Source: an uncultured Bacteroidota bacterium (GTDB lineage: Bacteria; Bacteroidota; Bacteroidia; Chitinophagales; Chitinophagaceae). From it: DNA of 38,162 nucleotides. The position numbers were made by a program, and so were the translations under genes. Positions within the stretch are counted from its first letter, which is position 1. The number at the start of each line of letters is the position of its first letter. Positions 24,457-32,452 of this stretch are shown here, piece by piece. Below the pieces are notes generated by a model, which had not been told where the DNA came from, searched no databases, and was given only the letters and a program-made list of their open reading frames with translations. The stretch covers positions 1-38,162 of the forward strand of contig CAIRYK010000035.1 of assembly GCA_903882805.1 (NCBI GenBank). The letters are read 5' to 3'.

Positions 24457-25497
24457 CTAAAATCGAGGGCATACTTTTTTACCAGGAGCTATAGGGCCTG
24501 AATTATAGTCGCCAACATAAAATAGCGATATTTCTAAACCTCCGTTGCTGTTAGTTGCTTTCTGAAATGATGATGTGTTGATGTCGTAGCTGACTCCTGC
24601 TCCTATTTTATTGTATTTTATTTTTACGATTGGCATAATTGCATCGTTATATCTGTATCCACTCCCTAAGGTTAAACTAAAGTCAGTTTTTGAAAATTGA
24701 TCCTTGAAGTTATACTGCCACAGTAAAGCGCATATTATTTCTTTATACTCACCCTGTTGGCCATAATTTGTATGTATTTGAATAGAGTTGAAGTCGTTAA
24801 TAGCCACATCTGCCGAAGCATTTATGTTTGCTCGAACATTGATTTTTATTTTGTTTGTAGTATTGTAGCTAAATGAGGGCTGATTTAAATGGTAGCCTGA
24901 AACCCCAATACTATAAACGATAGTGTTGTCTGTGTTGTTGCTTGTATTGAAGTTTAAACCAGCGCCCACATCCCAATAACTTAATTTAGTTCCACTAAAA
25001 TTTTCAAGATTTGGTATTGACGTATTGAAAATGCCGTTGTCATATTGGTTGTTGTAGGTGATTTTAGATGGGTTGAAACTGTATTGCGCATAGCCAGCAA
25101 CGATTCCTACAGATAGAAAACTGTTATAGTCGGGGTTTAGAGATTTATTATAGTTGATTGCAGGGTAAATACCCGTTATTTTTTGGTTTGCTGCCCCGGC
25201 ATTATCTGTAAATACGTGTACGCCTATGCTAAACATATCTTCTTTGTATGGATTAAGTTGTGTTTTTGTAACCCCGCTTAATGCCATTGTAGTGTATGGA
25301 TTTCCGATTGTCGCCCATTGACTGCGATAAGATGCCATAAACTTGAAGTCGCTGGCATTAACTCCTGTTAGCGCCGGATTTCTAAGAATTGCATTTTCGT
25401 TAAATTGCGATTGATGCACATCAGCCTGAGCTTTAGCTTCATTAATATTAAGCAGAAATAATATAGAAAGTGTTGTGTAGCAGGATATATAGTTCAT
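24457..25497 (-). CDS. PorP/SprF family type IX secretion membrane protein
   Basis: A 346-residue outer-membrane beta-barrel with a signal peptide ending near AKAQA. It has the PorP/SprF features QFNENAILRNPALTG near residue 31, SYRSQWATIGNPYTTMALS near 56, and a C-terminal barrel strand (LEISLFYVGDYN). SprF-like proteins are needed to display partner T9SS type B cargo such as SprB. It begins 4 bp after the stop of the PKD-repeat cargo gene, so the two are a cargo-partner operon. The open frame is intact although the cargo frame is broken. Confidence 0.92.
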   Translation of the reverse strand: MNYISCYTTLSILFLLNINEAKAQADVHQSQFNENAILRNPALTGVNASDFKFMASYRSQWATIGNPYTTMALSGVTKTQLNPYKEDMFSIGVHVFTDNAGAANQKITGIYPAINYNKSLNPDYNSFLSVGIVAGYAQYSFNPSKITYNNQYDNGIFNTSIPNLENFSGTKLSYWDVGAGLNFNTSNNTDNTIVYSIGVSGYHLNQPSFSYNTTNKIKINVRANINASADVAINDFNSIQIHTNYGQQGEYKEIICALLWQYNFKDQFSKTDFSLTLGSGYRYNDAIMPIVKIKYNKIGAGVSYDINTSSFQKATNSNGGLEISLFYVGDYNSGPIAPGKKVCPRF

Positions 25498-25501
25498 TTT
25501 A

Positions 25502-26920
25502 TTAGTTTATTATCATTACGTCGCCCTTTATTAAAATTTGTTTGCCCGATGCGCATTTTCCTTCTACGTAATACATGTAAATATCTGGCGCACATAGTTT
25601 GCCATTGTACTTCCCATCCCATCCAACAGAAGGTTCATTTGCATTTATATTGCTTCTGCTAAACATAAGTTCACCCCATCTATTGTAGATATTGAAACTG
25701 ATTATTTGCTGTATGTCTTCGCCTCTGGGATAAAAAATATCATTTTGTCCATCTGAATTTGGCGTAAAACCTGTTGGAAGTACGCAACTGCAATCAGCTT
25801 TAGTGGTTGCGCAATTGATTATTGATACGTTTTTTGTTAATGTTACGGTACCGCAGTTAAGATTTACTACTGCTGAGCTAATGTAGCTACCCGCATTATT
25901 GTAGGTATGTTGTGCAGTAAGACCCGTTGCTGTATTTAGTGTTGGATTCCCAGAATCGCCAAAGTACCAGGTCACGCTATTTATTTGACTATTGGCATTA
26001 AGTCGAAATTGTGTACTGCTATTGGCGCAACTATCGGAAATGTATATTGTAGCCGCACATGGTGTTGTATTGCAATTTGTGATAGTTACACGAAGTGTGT
26101 AGCTAAAAGATCCGCAATCAGCAATGCCTGTGGCTGTAATAGTGAAGGTACCTGCTCTTGAGAAACTGTGTAGTGGCCTTGGTAGGGTAGACGTATTGTT
26201 AGCGCCGGAAGATGGATCGCCAAAATTCCAGTTAATACTACTAATTACTTAAGGTGAGCGGATAGCAAAATTTGCACCAGAACTCAAACAAGTATCTGAA
26301 ACTGTAATAACGCCACTGCAAGGTAGTCCCGGGTTACAGTCTACAACACGAATAGGGTAGGCAATTGTAAAAACGCCGCATGGCGCTGTAGCTACAGCCG
26401 TTACCGTATAGCTACCAACTGCCGTAAAAAGGTGGCTGGGTGTAAACGTAGTAGATGTATTACTAACGCCGCTGGAAGGATCGCCAAAATTCCATAGTAC
26501 AGAAGTAATACTTGCCGAGGAAACGATAGAAAAAGGAATATTATTTTGAAGGCAGGTGTCGGAAGAGGCAATAATACCATTACAGCAAAGCCCTACAAAC
26601 AACGTTCGGCATACCGTGGTAGGTGAAGAGCCAGGTTCTTGAAATGTAACGCAGATTGTATAAATGCCCGGACTGGTAAATGTATGCGATGGATTGGGCG
26701 ATGTGCTGAGACCAGTAATTGTGGTTGTATCGCTTGTGCCACTGGACGGGTCGCCAAAGTTCCAAAAAAAGTAGGGTGAAAAGCTTGTGCCTTCCGCTTG
26801 AAAAATTAGCGTTAGATCGGTGCAAGTGTCGCCGGCAATCTTTATACCTATTATTTGTCCATTGGCCGACGATACAAATAAGATAAAAAACACAACAACT
26901 AAGCCAATCAGTTTATACAT
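25502..26920 (-). pseudogene. PKD-repeat T9SS type B cargo with an internal TAA
   Basis: One continuous 472-codon frame from ATG 26920 to the stop at 25502, interrupted only by a TAA at 26249-26251 (codon 224). It encodes a signal peptide (about 1-21), four PKD-like repeats each with a WNFGDPSSG or WYFGD core, and a C-terminal type B sorting domain (FTPNSDGQNDIF, YNRWGELMF, WDGKYNGK, YYVEGKC). In the other repeats the residue at the stop position is Ser or Ala and spacing to the conserved Trp is unchanged, so a single base change such as TCA to TAA explains it. As read, the product would be 223 residues without a secretion tail. A sequencing error is possible. Confidence 0.85.
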
Positions 26921-27127
26921 ACTTCACAGTTCATTTTTAGTTATTGGGTAAAATTATAGGGTATTAGCGTAGCATGATCAAAAAAATGTCCAAATTGAAT
27001 TTGGTGTGACAAAAGATCTGCCAATGGCTATTACACCCTATTGTTTATCTTTTTGTCAAATAGCCTATTACTGAGAAGAATTGTATTTAATTAGAAGTTA
27101 GTTTTGATATTTTTATTTGTTGAGCCA

Positions 27128-28140
27128 ATGTCTGTTTTTAGTAGGTCTGCCTTTATTGATAAGCATTATTGGATACATGCACTTTTCTGGACTTTATATT
27201 CTGTTTATTTATTCGCTAATCCGGCAATGTATAAATGGGGATGGAAGCCTGTAGCGTTTACAGGTCTGGCTTTCTATCTAAGTTATGGCGGAGCCTATTT
27301 TTTTGCTATCAGGTATATTTCGCCACGCTTTTTTGAGCAAAAGAAAATAGGAAGGGGACTATTAATGATTTTGCTGACAGTATCGTGCGAGCAGGCTTTT
27401 TTTGGCCGATCAGCAATTATTTTTTACCATTTAATAATCCGTTTGTAGAGTGGTTTTTATTTAACTTGCCTTTTGGATGCATTGTTTTGCTACTTGCAGT
27501 GGGCGTATCTGTTTTTACAGACTATTTGTATGTAGTGAGAAAAGTACAACAATTAGAAATTGCAAAAGCGCAACAAGAAATTTATTTGTTTAAATCTCAA
27601 ATTAACCCCCATTTTCTATTTAATACCCTCAACAGTTTGTATGTTTTGGCGCGCTCAAAATCCGCAAAAACAGAAACGGCTATCCTTCAGTTGTCAGACC
27701 TTATGAGGTACTTGATCGAGATATCGCAAAGAGATTTGGTAAACTTGACCGATGAGCTTCGTTTTTTGAATAGCTATGTTGAAATGGAAAAATTGAGGCT
27801 GAACGAGGATGCAAAGTGCATTTTTAGCGTATTGCCAAACAACTATGATCCCTTTAAGTTACCTCCACTAATATTATTGCCTTTTGTTGAAAACGCATTT
27901 AAACATGGAGCAGAATTGAATCCGGGAACTGTAAATATAGAAATTTATGTAGCGATACAAGATGGCTGGTTGTATTTTGATGTTGCTAATACTGCTGCCA
28001 TAACAAAGCCATTTACCACTACTGGCACGGGATTAGAAAACGTGAAAAAGCGGCTCGAATTAATCTTAAAGGATCGCTATTTTTTAGAATCGAAATTTGA
28101 AAATGGTCAGTATTCAGTAAAATTGAAAATAGAAGTATGA
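27128..28140 (+). pseudogene. LytS-type sensor histidine kinase with a -1 frameshift
   Basis: Two frames together encode a kinase of about 337 residues. Frame one (ATG 27128) gives the N-terminal membrane segments. After a run of seven T (27397-27403) the continuation is in the -1 frame: more membrane helix, a coiled coil, QINPHFLFNTLNSLY with the phospho-His, LLPFVENAFKHG (N box) and TGTGLENVKKRL (G box), typical of His_kinase (PF06580) proteins. One additional T would restore a single frame. The run reads T TTT TTT in the zero frame, a canonical slippery heptamer, so programmed -1 frameshifting, a one-base deletion and a sequencing error are all possible. It overlaps the next gene by ATGA. 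Confidence 0.82.
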
Positions 28141-28848
28141 AAATCTATACCTGCATCGTTGTAGACGATGAACCCTTAGCCAGAAAATTATTGCAAGATT
28201 ATTTAGACTTATTACCTAACATGAAGCTATTGGGTTGCTGTAAAAACGCAGGCGAAGCCATTGCAATATTACAAGATAAAGAGGTTGATATTTTATTTTG
28301 TGACATAAAAATGCCTGGAGTCAGTGGATTGCAGTTTTTAAAGTCACTTTACAAACCATCTAAAATTATTATTACCACTGCCTATAGAGATTATGCAGTG
28401 GAAGGTTTCGAGATAGGTGTAGTAGATTATTTGTTGAAGCCAATTTCAGTAGAGCTTGTTTTTACAAGCTATAAACAGAGCTTTAGGTATTAATAAAAAA
28501 GAAATAAAACCAATAGAATTTGCAACTGAAGATTTTATGTTCTTCAAAACCGGCAACTCCACTGAACGCGTATTTTTGAATAATATTGACTTTATAGAAG
28601 CTTACGGTAATTATTGCAAATTACATCTTATAGATGCCAATCGTTTTTTAGCAGTTAATTATAAAATATCTGAACTGGAAAAAGATCTGAAAAGTAAAAA
28701 GTTTATTAGAATACATAAGTCGTATATAGTAAATAAGATATATATAGCCAAGATGTCATCAAATGCCCTATTTGTAAATGCTAAGGAGGTACCTATCAGC
28801 GATAGTTATAAGAAAGATGTTATGGGTATTTTGAAAGTTGACAAATAG
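28137..28848 (+). pseudogene. LytTR-family response regulator with a +1 frameshift
   Basis: Two frames together encode about 236 residues. The receiver (IVVDDEPLARKLL, phosphoacceptor Asp56 in FCDIKMPG, TTAYRDYAVEGF, LLKPIS) is in frame from 28137. The LytTR DNA-binding domain (FFKTGNSTERVFLNNIDFIEAYGNY, RIHKSYIVN, VPISDSYK) is in the +1 frame. The junction at about 28455-28463 needs removal of one base to give VELFLQAINRAL, the usual linker. The extra base lies in a perfect hairpin (28453-28459 with 28464-28470). It is translationally coupled to the LytS-type kinase and would be its partner. As read, the receiver would be made without a DNA-binding domain. Confidence 0.82.
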
Positions 28849-28860
28849 CCTCAATCTCGC

Positions 28861-29079
28861 TTAACTTTTATTTATTTGATGACTCGCTATATGATGCTGC
28901 AAGATTTCTCTTAGACTATCTAAATAATCAGCAAATATTTGAGTATTCATAACCGGATGGTCGCTATTGGGTATTGTTATGGGATTTTCATTCAGAAACT
29001 GATATAGTTCAGGGTAATCCTGTTCAATTTTTAGTGTTAGTTCGTTCACTTCTTTAGTAAGTTGTTGTAGCTTTTTCAT
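28861..29079 (-). CDS. Small helical hypothetical protein
   Basis: A 72-residue acidic, probably all-helical protein. Residues 1-25 are a leucine-rich amphipathic helix (MKKLQQLTKEVNELTLKIE), then YPELYQFLNENPITIP, then a second helix. There is no signal peptide or membrane segment. It converges on the LytTR gene with 12 bp between stops. I do not recognise a named family. Good amino-acid composition, an ATG start and absence of overlap support a real gene. Confidence 0.65.
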   Translation of the reverse strand: MKKLQQLTKEVNELTLKIEQDYPELYQFLNENPITIPNSDHPVMNTQIFADYLDSLREILQHHIASHQINKS

Positions 29080-29233
29080 AATAGAGAATATGAGTTATTT
29101 AGCTAAAGGTAGGTATATAACACTCAGAAAATTGCATTTATTTGTTTCAGCCAGCCTGCTTTGTATCTTTTCGGCTATGTTTTGAAGTTTCAGTTGGGTT
29201 TTTTGCGTTATAACTTTCAATTTACTAAGCTTA

Positions 29234-29941
29234 TCAGCATTTTACTGTTTTTTTCTTTTTTGCTGTTGGATTCTTTTCAATTGATTTAGTAATGTATTCG
29301 GTAGCAGAAGGCACCTTACAAGCCGTACCATTCATATCTACTGTCACAATTCCTATTTTGTTTGCAGTATTAATAGCGTCGTCAGTAAGCGACCTTACAT
29401 AAGTCCCTAAGGATATTATAAAGCCATTCATGCAATGCCGTTCCCTGTTCATTGCTTGGTGGATATTATGCTCAATTATGGGCAACAACCCTTTTAATTC
29501 TGTTATGTTTAATTCGCTATCAGGCATCAACGATACTATTCCACTAAGCGTACACCAGCCTGCAGCAGCAATATGTTCCTGTTTTGAATTAATCCATTCC
29601 ATCGCCAATTCATAACCATACTTGCTACCTGCGGCAACCCATGGCACAGTATATTCACTAATGTTGTTAGATACAGCAAGCGCTACCCATTCTTGCAGGT
29701 CGTTTTTCGTCATTTTATCATCGTCTGTAATCAGCCCGGCCAGATACATGGCGTCGGCGTTGCCGGTATGGTACAGTTCGTTGGCAAGTGTGTAGTCTTT
29801 TTTTATTTTTTTCTGTATCAATTTCAGGTGTTCCACCTTTACGCCAAAGAGTGGTTCTTTTACGCCGTGCTTCAATAATATTTTCTTTATGCTATCGCTT
29901 CCATATGCAGCGAGTTCAGCCATTACTTCCTGAAGTGTCAT
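29234..29941 (-). CDS. DNA alkylation repair protein (AlkD-like HEAT-repeat family)
   Basis: A 235-residue protein of the DNA alkylation repair family (PF08713), built of helical HEAT-like repeats. Signatures include VKVEHLKLIQKKIKKD, DAMYLAGLITDD, WVAAGSKYGYELAMEWI, and AAAGWCTLSGIVSLM. Members such as AlkD remove alkylated purines from DNA. The C-terminus is Lys-rich (TAKKKKTVK), which may aid DNA contact. It lies 18 bp downstream of the TPR/beta-barrel gene, so it may be co-transcribed. Enzymatic activity is not proven from sequence, because this subgroup is shorter and divergent from Bacillus AlkD. Confidence 0.85.
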   Translation of the reverse strand: MTLQEVMAELAAYGSDSIKKILLKHGVKEPLFGVKVEHLKLIQKKIKKDYTLANELYHTGNADAMYLAGLITDDDKMTKNDLQEWVALAVSNNISEYTVPWVAAGSKYGYELAMEWINSKQEHIAAAGWCTLSGIVSLMPDSELNITELKGLLPIIEHNIHQAMNRERHCMNGFIISLGTYVRSLTDDAINTANKIGIVTVDMNGTACKVPSATEYITKSIEKNPTAKKKKTVKC

Positions 29942-29959
29942 AGTATAGTTTATTAAAAA

Positions 29960-30973
29960 TCACCTTCTATATCTGTCGTTTCTGAAATAACTCATTTCGC
30001 TTATTCCTCTATAGCCCACTGTTAATCTTATGGTGTTACCGTTCAGCGGCGTTTCGGTTGAGGGGATTCCGGCCACATTCTCGTTTTCAAATTTTGAAAC
30101 AGTGAAGTACGAATAGGATAAACTGCTAAAAAAATGCATCCCAATTAAACAATTTGCCGACAAGCCGATGATTGGGCTGTACACGGTTTTTTTCGAATAT
30201 TCCTTAAAAGTACCTTTCATGGAAACTTCAGGCAGTATCATGCTTTCAAAACCAACGTCGGGACCTACAGTTAGCGCCAGCTTTTTGTTATTTACAATTA
30301 CAGGTGCAAATGTTATATTTATTCTTCCGAAAAAAGCAGCGGGCACGTCGGTAATGTCGTCTTCTGTTGTGTTGAGCACGCTGGCAAACCAATTCTTACG
30401 GCCCCCGTTTAAGAAACCAATGGAGCCTAAAAGTTGAAATACCATGCGATTGTTAGCAAACGGAGCGGTGGATATAAAATTTAAGTTCATTCCAGCGCGG
30501 TAGGGCGATTTATCGCCACCGGTCAAAATATCTGTACCTATCGCAAAACAATATTCATTATCGTTCAGGGCAAAGTCATTGTTACCTTGTTTTATGCCTT
30601 TGTAAAAATTCTTGATTCTTCGCTCCTGTTGTTTTACTACAGCAGAGTTGTTGTCTTCATCCTTCAAGGCTATAAGGCGTTTGTTAGCTACTGCATTGGT
30701 GCGATCAAGAGCTACGAATTTTTCATAATACCGAATTGCCTCAGCATTTTTTGACATGCAATCGTATCCTTTGGCCATGGTCAATAAATAAGTCGGATTA
30801 TTTTTACTAGGTTCCGAAACCCTATTCAGGTATTCCATGCCTTCATTGCATTTGTGCATGCCATCTATAGCTATCACTGCTTTTTGTATATTGAGTGTGT
30901 CCGATTGTGTTTGTCCAGACGAGCTAATTACAGCAATACAAGCTAAAAGTGTAAGAATCGTTAGTTTTTTCAT
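29960..30973 (-). CDS. TPR and outer-membrane beta-barrel protein
   Basis: A 337-residue protein starting at ATG 30973, which opens the signal peptide MKKLTILTLLACIAVISSSGQ. An ATG at 31021 would add 16 residues before it. Residues about 30-115 are TPR-like helices (NPTYLLTMAKGYDCMSKNAEAIRYYEKFVALD). The C-terminal 200 residues have alternating beta strands and turns typical of an outer-membrane barrel (MVFQLLGSIGFLNGG, LTVGPDVGFESM, TIRLTVGYRG). Its function is unknown. TPR-barrel combinations in Bacteroidota are often envelope assembly or surface proteins. The barrel call rests on strand pattern only. Confidence 0.7.
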   Translation of the reverse strand: MKKLTILTLLACIAVISSSGQTQSDTLNIQKAVIAIDGMHKCNEGMEYLNRVSEPSKNNPTYLLTMAKGYDCMSKNAEAIRYYEKFVALDRTNAVANKRLIALKDEDNNSAVVKQQERRIKNFYKGIKQGNNDFALNDNEYCFAIGTDILTGGDKSPYRAGMNLNFISTAPFANNRMVFQLLGSIGFLNGGRKNWFASVLNTTEDDITDVPAAFFGRINITFAPVIVNNKKLALTVGPDVGFESMILPEVSMKGTFKEYSKKTVYSPIIGLSANCLIGMHFFSSLSYSYFTVSKFENENVAGIPSTETPLNGNTIRLTVGYRGISEMSYFRNDRYRR

Positions 30974-31375
30974 TGGTTTATTGTTACTAAAGAAGTTTGT
31001 TGTGGTAAATAGCAACATCAATTAGTGTTACACATACGGTAAGGAAAACTGTTAACATATTTGGCGCTACTTGCTATTACCTAAAAAGGGTACATGCGTC
31101 TGCAATATATGGGCTGGCTGGGCAGCCTAGTGAAGCAGGGGTAGAACCAGCCATAGTTAGCATATTCATTTTCATCCAAAAGTAATAAAATAGTCGGGCG
31201 GAACAAATCTGCAGGGCATTCCTCAAGGCTTTATAGATTCATCCTTTATTGCCAATTTACGCTTCGTATCTCCTTAATCCCTAAAATGACAAGGTGGGTT
31301 TGGGGCTAACATTTTATCCATAAAATATGCCCCGATATAACGTATTGGGCACAATAATTCATTGATTCAGGATTT
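30974..31375. other. 402-bp spacer with one imperfect hairpin
   Basis: No convincing gene was found. An imperfect hairpin is formed by TATGGGCTGG (near 31109-31118) and CCAGCCATA (near 31147-31155) with one bulge and a large loop. A 32-codon minus-strand frame across it has no family features. Nothing else recognisable was seen. Confidence 0.35.
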
Positions 31376-31732
31376 TTACTTACCATCGTACACGACGCCT
31401 GATGTAGGAGTTTCGTGCAATTCTATTTTTGATAGCATGGGTATTCCCTCTTTTATTTTATTCCATAACCATACGGCCATCAGCTCGCACGTTGGGTTTT
31501 CGAGGCCTGGTACATTATTAATTAATTTGTGGTCTACCATGTTTATTATGGGTTCAACTGTACGCTTTATTTCCGCAAAGTCCATTACCCAGCCCAGTTC
31601 GGCATCCGGTTGTCCATCTATGTACATTATCAACGTATAAGTATGGCCATGTATTGATCTGCATTTGTGTGTCTCCGGCACGTTGGGTAAAAAATGCGCG
31701 GCATCGAAAGTGAATTTTTTAAAAATTGTCAT
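31376..31732 (-). CDS. queD: 6-carboxy-tetrahydropterin synthase (QueD)/PTPS family
   Basis: A 118-residue member of the 6-pyruvoyl-tetrahydropterin synthase family. Zinc ligands are His13, His28 and His30 (FDAAHFL, IHGHTY). The catalytic Cys24 (KCRSIHGH), the Asp67-His68 pair, and Glu107 in ELHETPTSG are all present. CRSIHGH is the QueD form of the Cys motif. It makes 6-carboxytetrahydropterin for queuosine and 7-deazaguanine synthesis. No other que genes are in the window. Upstream on the minus strand, TAATTTTG (31764-31771) is a candidate -7 box. I saw no preQ1 riboswitch. Confidence 0.93.
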   Translation of the reverse strand: MTIFKKFTFDAAHFLPNVPETHKCRSIHGHTYTLIMYIDGQPDAELGWVMDFAEIKRTVEPIINMVDHKLINNVPGLENPTCELMAVWLWNKIKEGIPMLSKIELHETPTSGVVYDGK

Positions 31733-31763
31733 TGTGTATTGTTTGCTGTAATGATTTGTAATG

Positions 31764-31771
31764 CAAAATTA
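31764..31771 (-). promoter_or_regulatory. Candidate -7 box for queD
   Basis: The minus strand reads TAATTTTG, a TAnnTTTG match, 32 bp upstream of the queD start. The nearest upstream TTTG is 15 bp away, shorter than the usual 19, so support is partial. Confidence 0.4.
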
Positions 31772-31867
31772 GGCGCTATAATTTTTCAAATCTTGCCTGA
31801 AATAATCTTAAGTATTTAGGTTCATAAGTCAATATTTAGCCTTTTTATATTGTTCCGCCGCTTGTTT

Positions 31868-32020
31868 TCATTCTTCACCGATTCTGCAATTACATAGATA
31901 GTATGTGCCTATTAGCTTTTCTTGGTATAGCAAGCAGTATTGGTCGCCGGTTTTTACATAGCTATCTGCCAATACAATGCCGGATACCATGACGCGGATG
32001 CCATCATTGGGATAAACGGC
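31868..32020 (-). pseudogene. Possible coding relic upstream of queD
   Basis: The 31733-32151 spacer holds no full gene. A minus-strand frame of 50 codons (32020-31868) reads AVYPNDGIRVMVSGIVLADS and then YVKTGDQYCLLYQEKL, ending GEE-stop. Its composition and hydrophobic pattern look like real protein, not random translation. The preceding bases in another frame read RNFVPLS, so a frameshift may have cut off the N-terminal part. An ATG at 31990 would give a 40-residue product. I do not recognise a family. It could also be chance. Confidence 0.3.
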
Positions 32021-32087
32021 TCAAAGGAACAAAATTTCTTATAATGTAATCATGAGTTTGGTCATAATTAGATTATTCAGGGCTCAT

Positions 32088-32095
32088 TAAATTTG
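32088..32095 (+). promoter_or_regulatory. Candidate -7 box for the small membrane protein
   Basis: TAAATTTG matches TAnnTTTG, 57 bp upstream of the ATG at 32152. No -33 box is at the usual spacing. Confidence 0.4.
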
Positions 32096-32151
32096 TACAC
32101 TAACTACGCCATAGTGTTTTCAGATTGAGTTGGCGATCACACAATAAAAAT

Positions 32152-32343
32152 ATGTTTATGGAATCTCCATTTTTGACTATTGGCAAGGCAATGTTGATTG
32201 CTCTACTTGTAACCTTCTTTATTGTATCTGCTGGGCCCGACAATCTAAAAAATCCGCCTATGATAGTGGTATCCTGTCTGCTTGGCGCTACTTTAGTTCA
32301 GTTGCGGCAGTTATTGAAACTGTCGTACCGGATAATTGGCTGA
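32152..32343 (+). CDS. Small two-TM membrane protein
   Basis: A 63-residue protein with two hydrophobic helices (about 5-26 and 36-52) separated by a short polar loop, ending in a basic tail (RQLLKLSYRIIG). A TTG at 32125 would add nine residues; the ATG at 32152 is more natural. The family is not recognised. It is followed by a terminator that mainly serves tnaA. A hydrophobic short frame can arise by chance, so confidence is moderate. Confidence 0.5.
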   Translation: MFMESPFLTIGKAMLIALLVTFFIVSAGPDNLKNPPMIVVSCLLGATLVQLRQLLKLSYRIIG

Positions 32344-32388
32344 TTTTTCGGAGCGTTGCCAGGCGCTCATCTCTCTGAATTAGTTGAG

Positions 32389-32427
32389 AAAAAAAGCTGC
32401 ATATTGCGTTTTGAGCAATATGCAGCT
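32389..32427 (-). terminator. Terminator after tnaA
   Basis: On the minus strand a perfect 13-bp stem (32395-32407 with 32415-32427) and 7-nt loop are followed by a run of seven T. It lies 26 bp beyond the tnaA stop. Confidence 0.9.
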
Positions 32428-32452
32428 GGTGGTTATTACATACTTATTTGTT

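Noticed and set aside
27104..27127. TTG start for the LytS-type kinase
   Set aside because: The ATG at 27128 in the same frame is a better start, and the extra residues add no feature.
30974..31375. preQ1 riboswitch near queD
   Set aside because: This spacer is downstream of queD, and the true upstream side shows no recognisable preQ1 aptamer.
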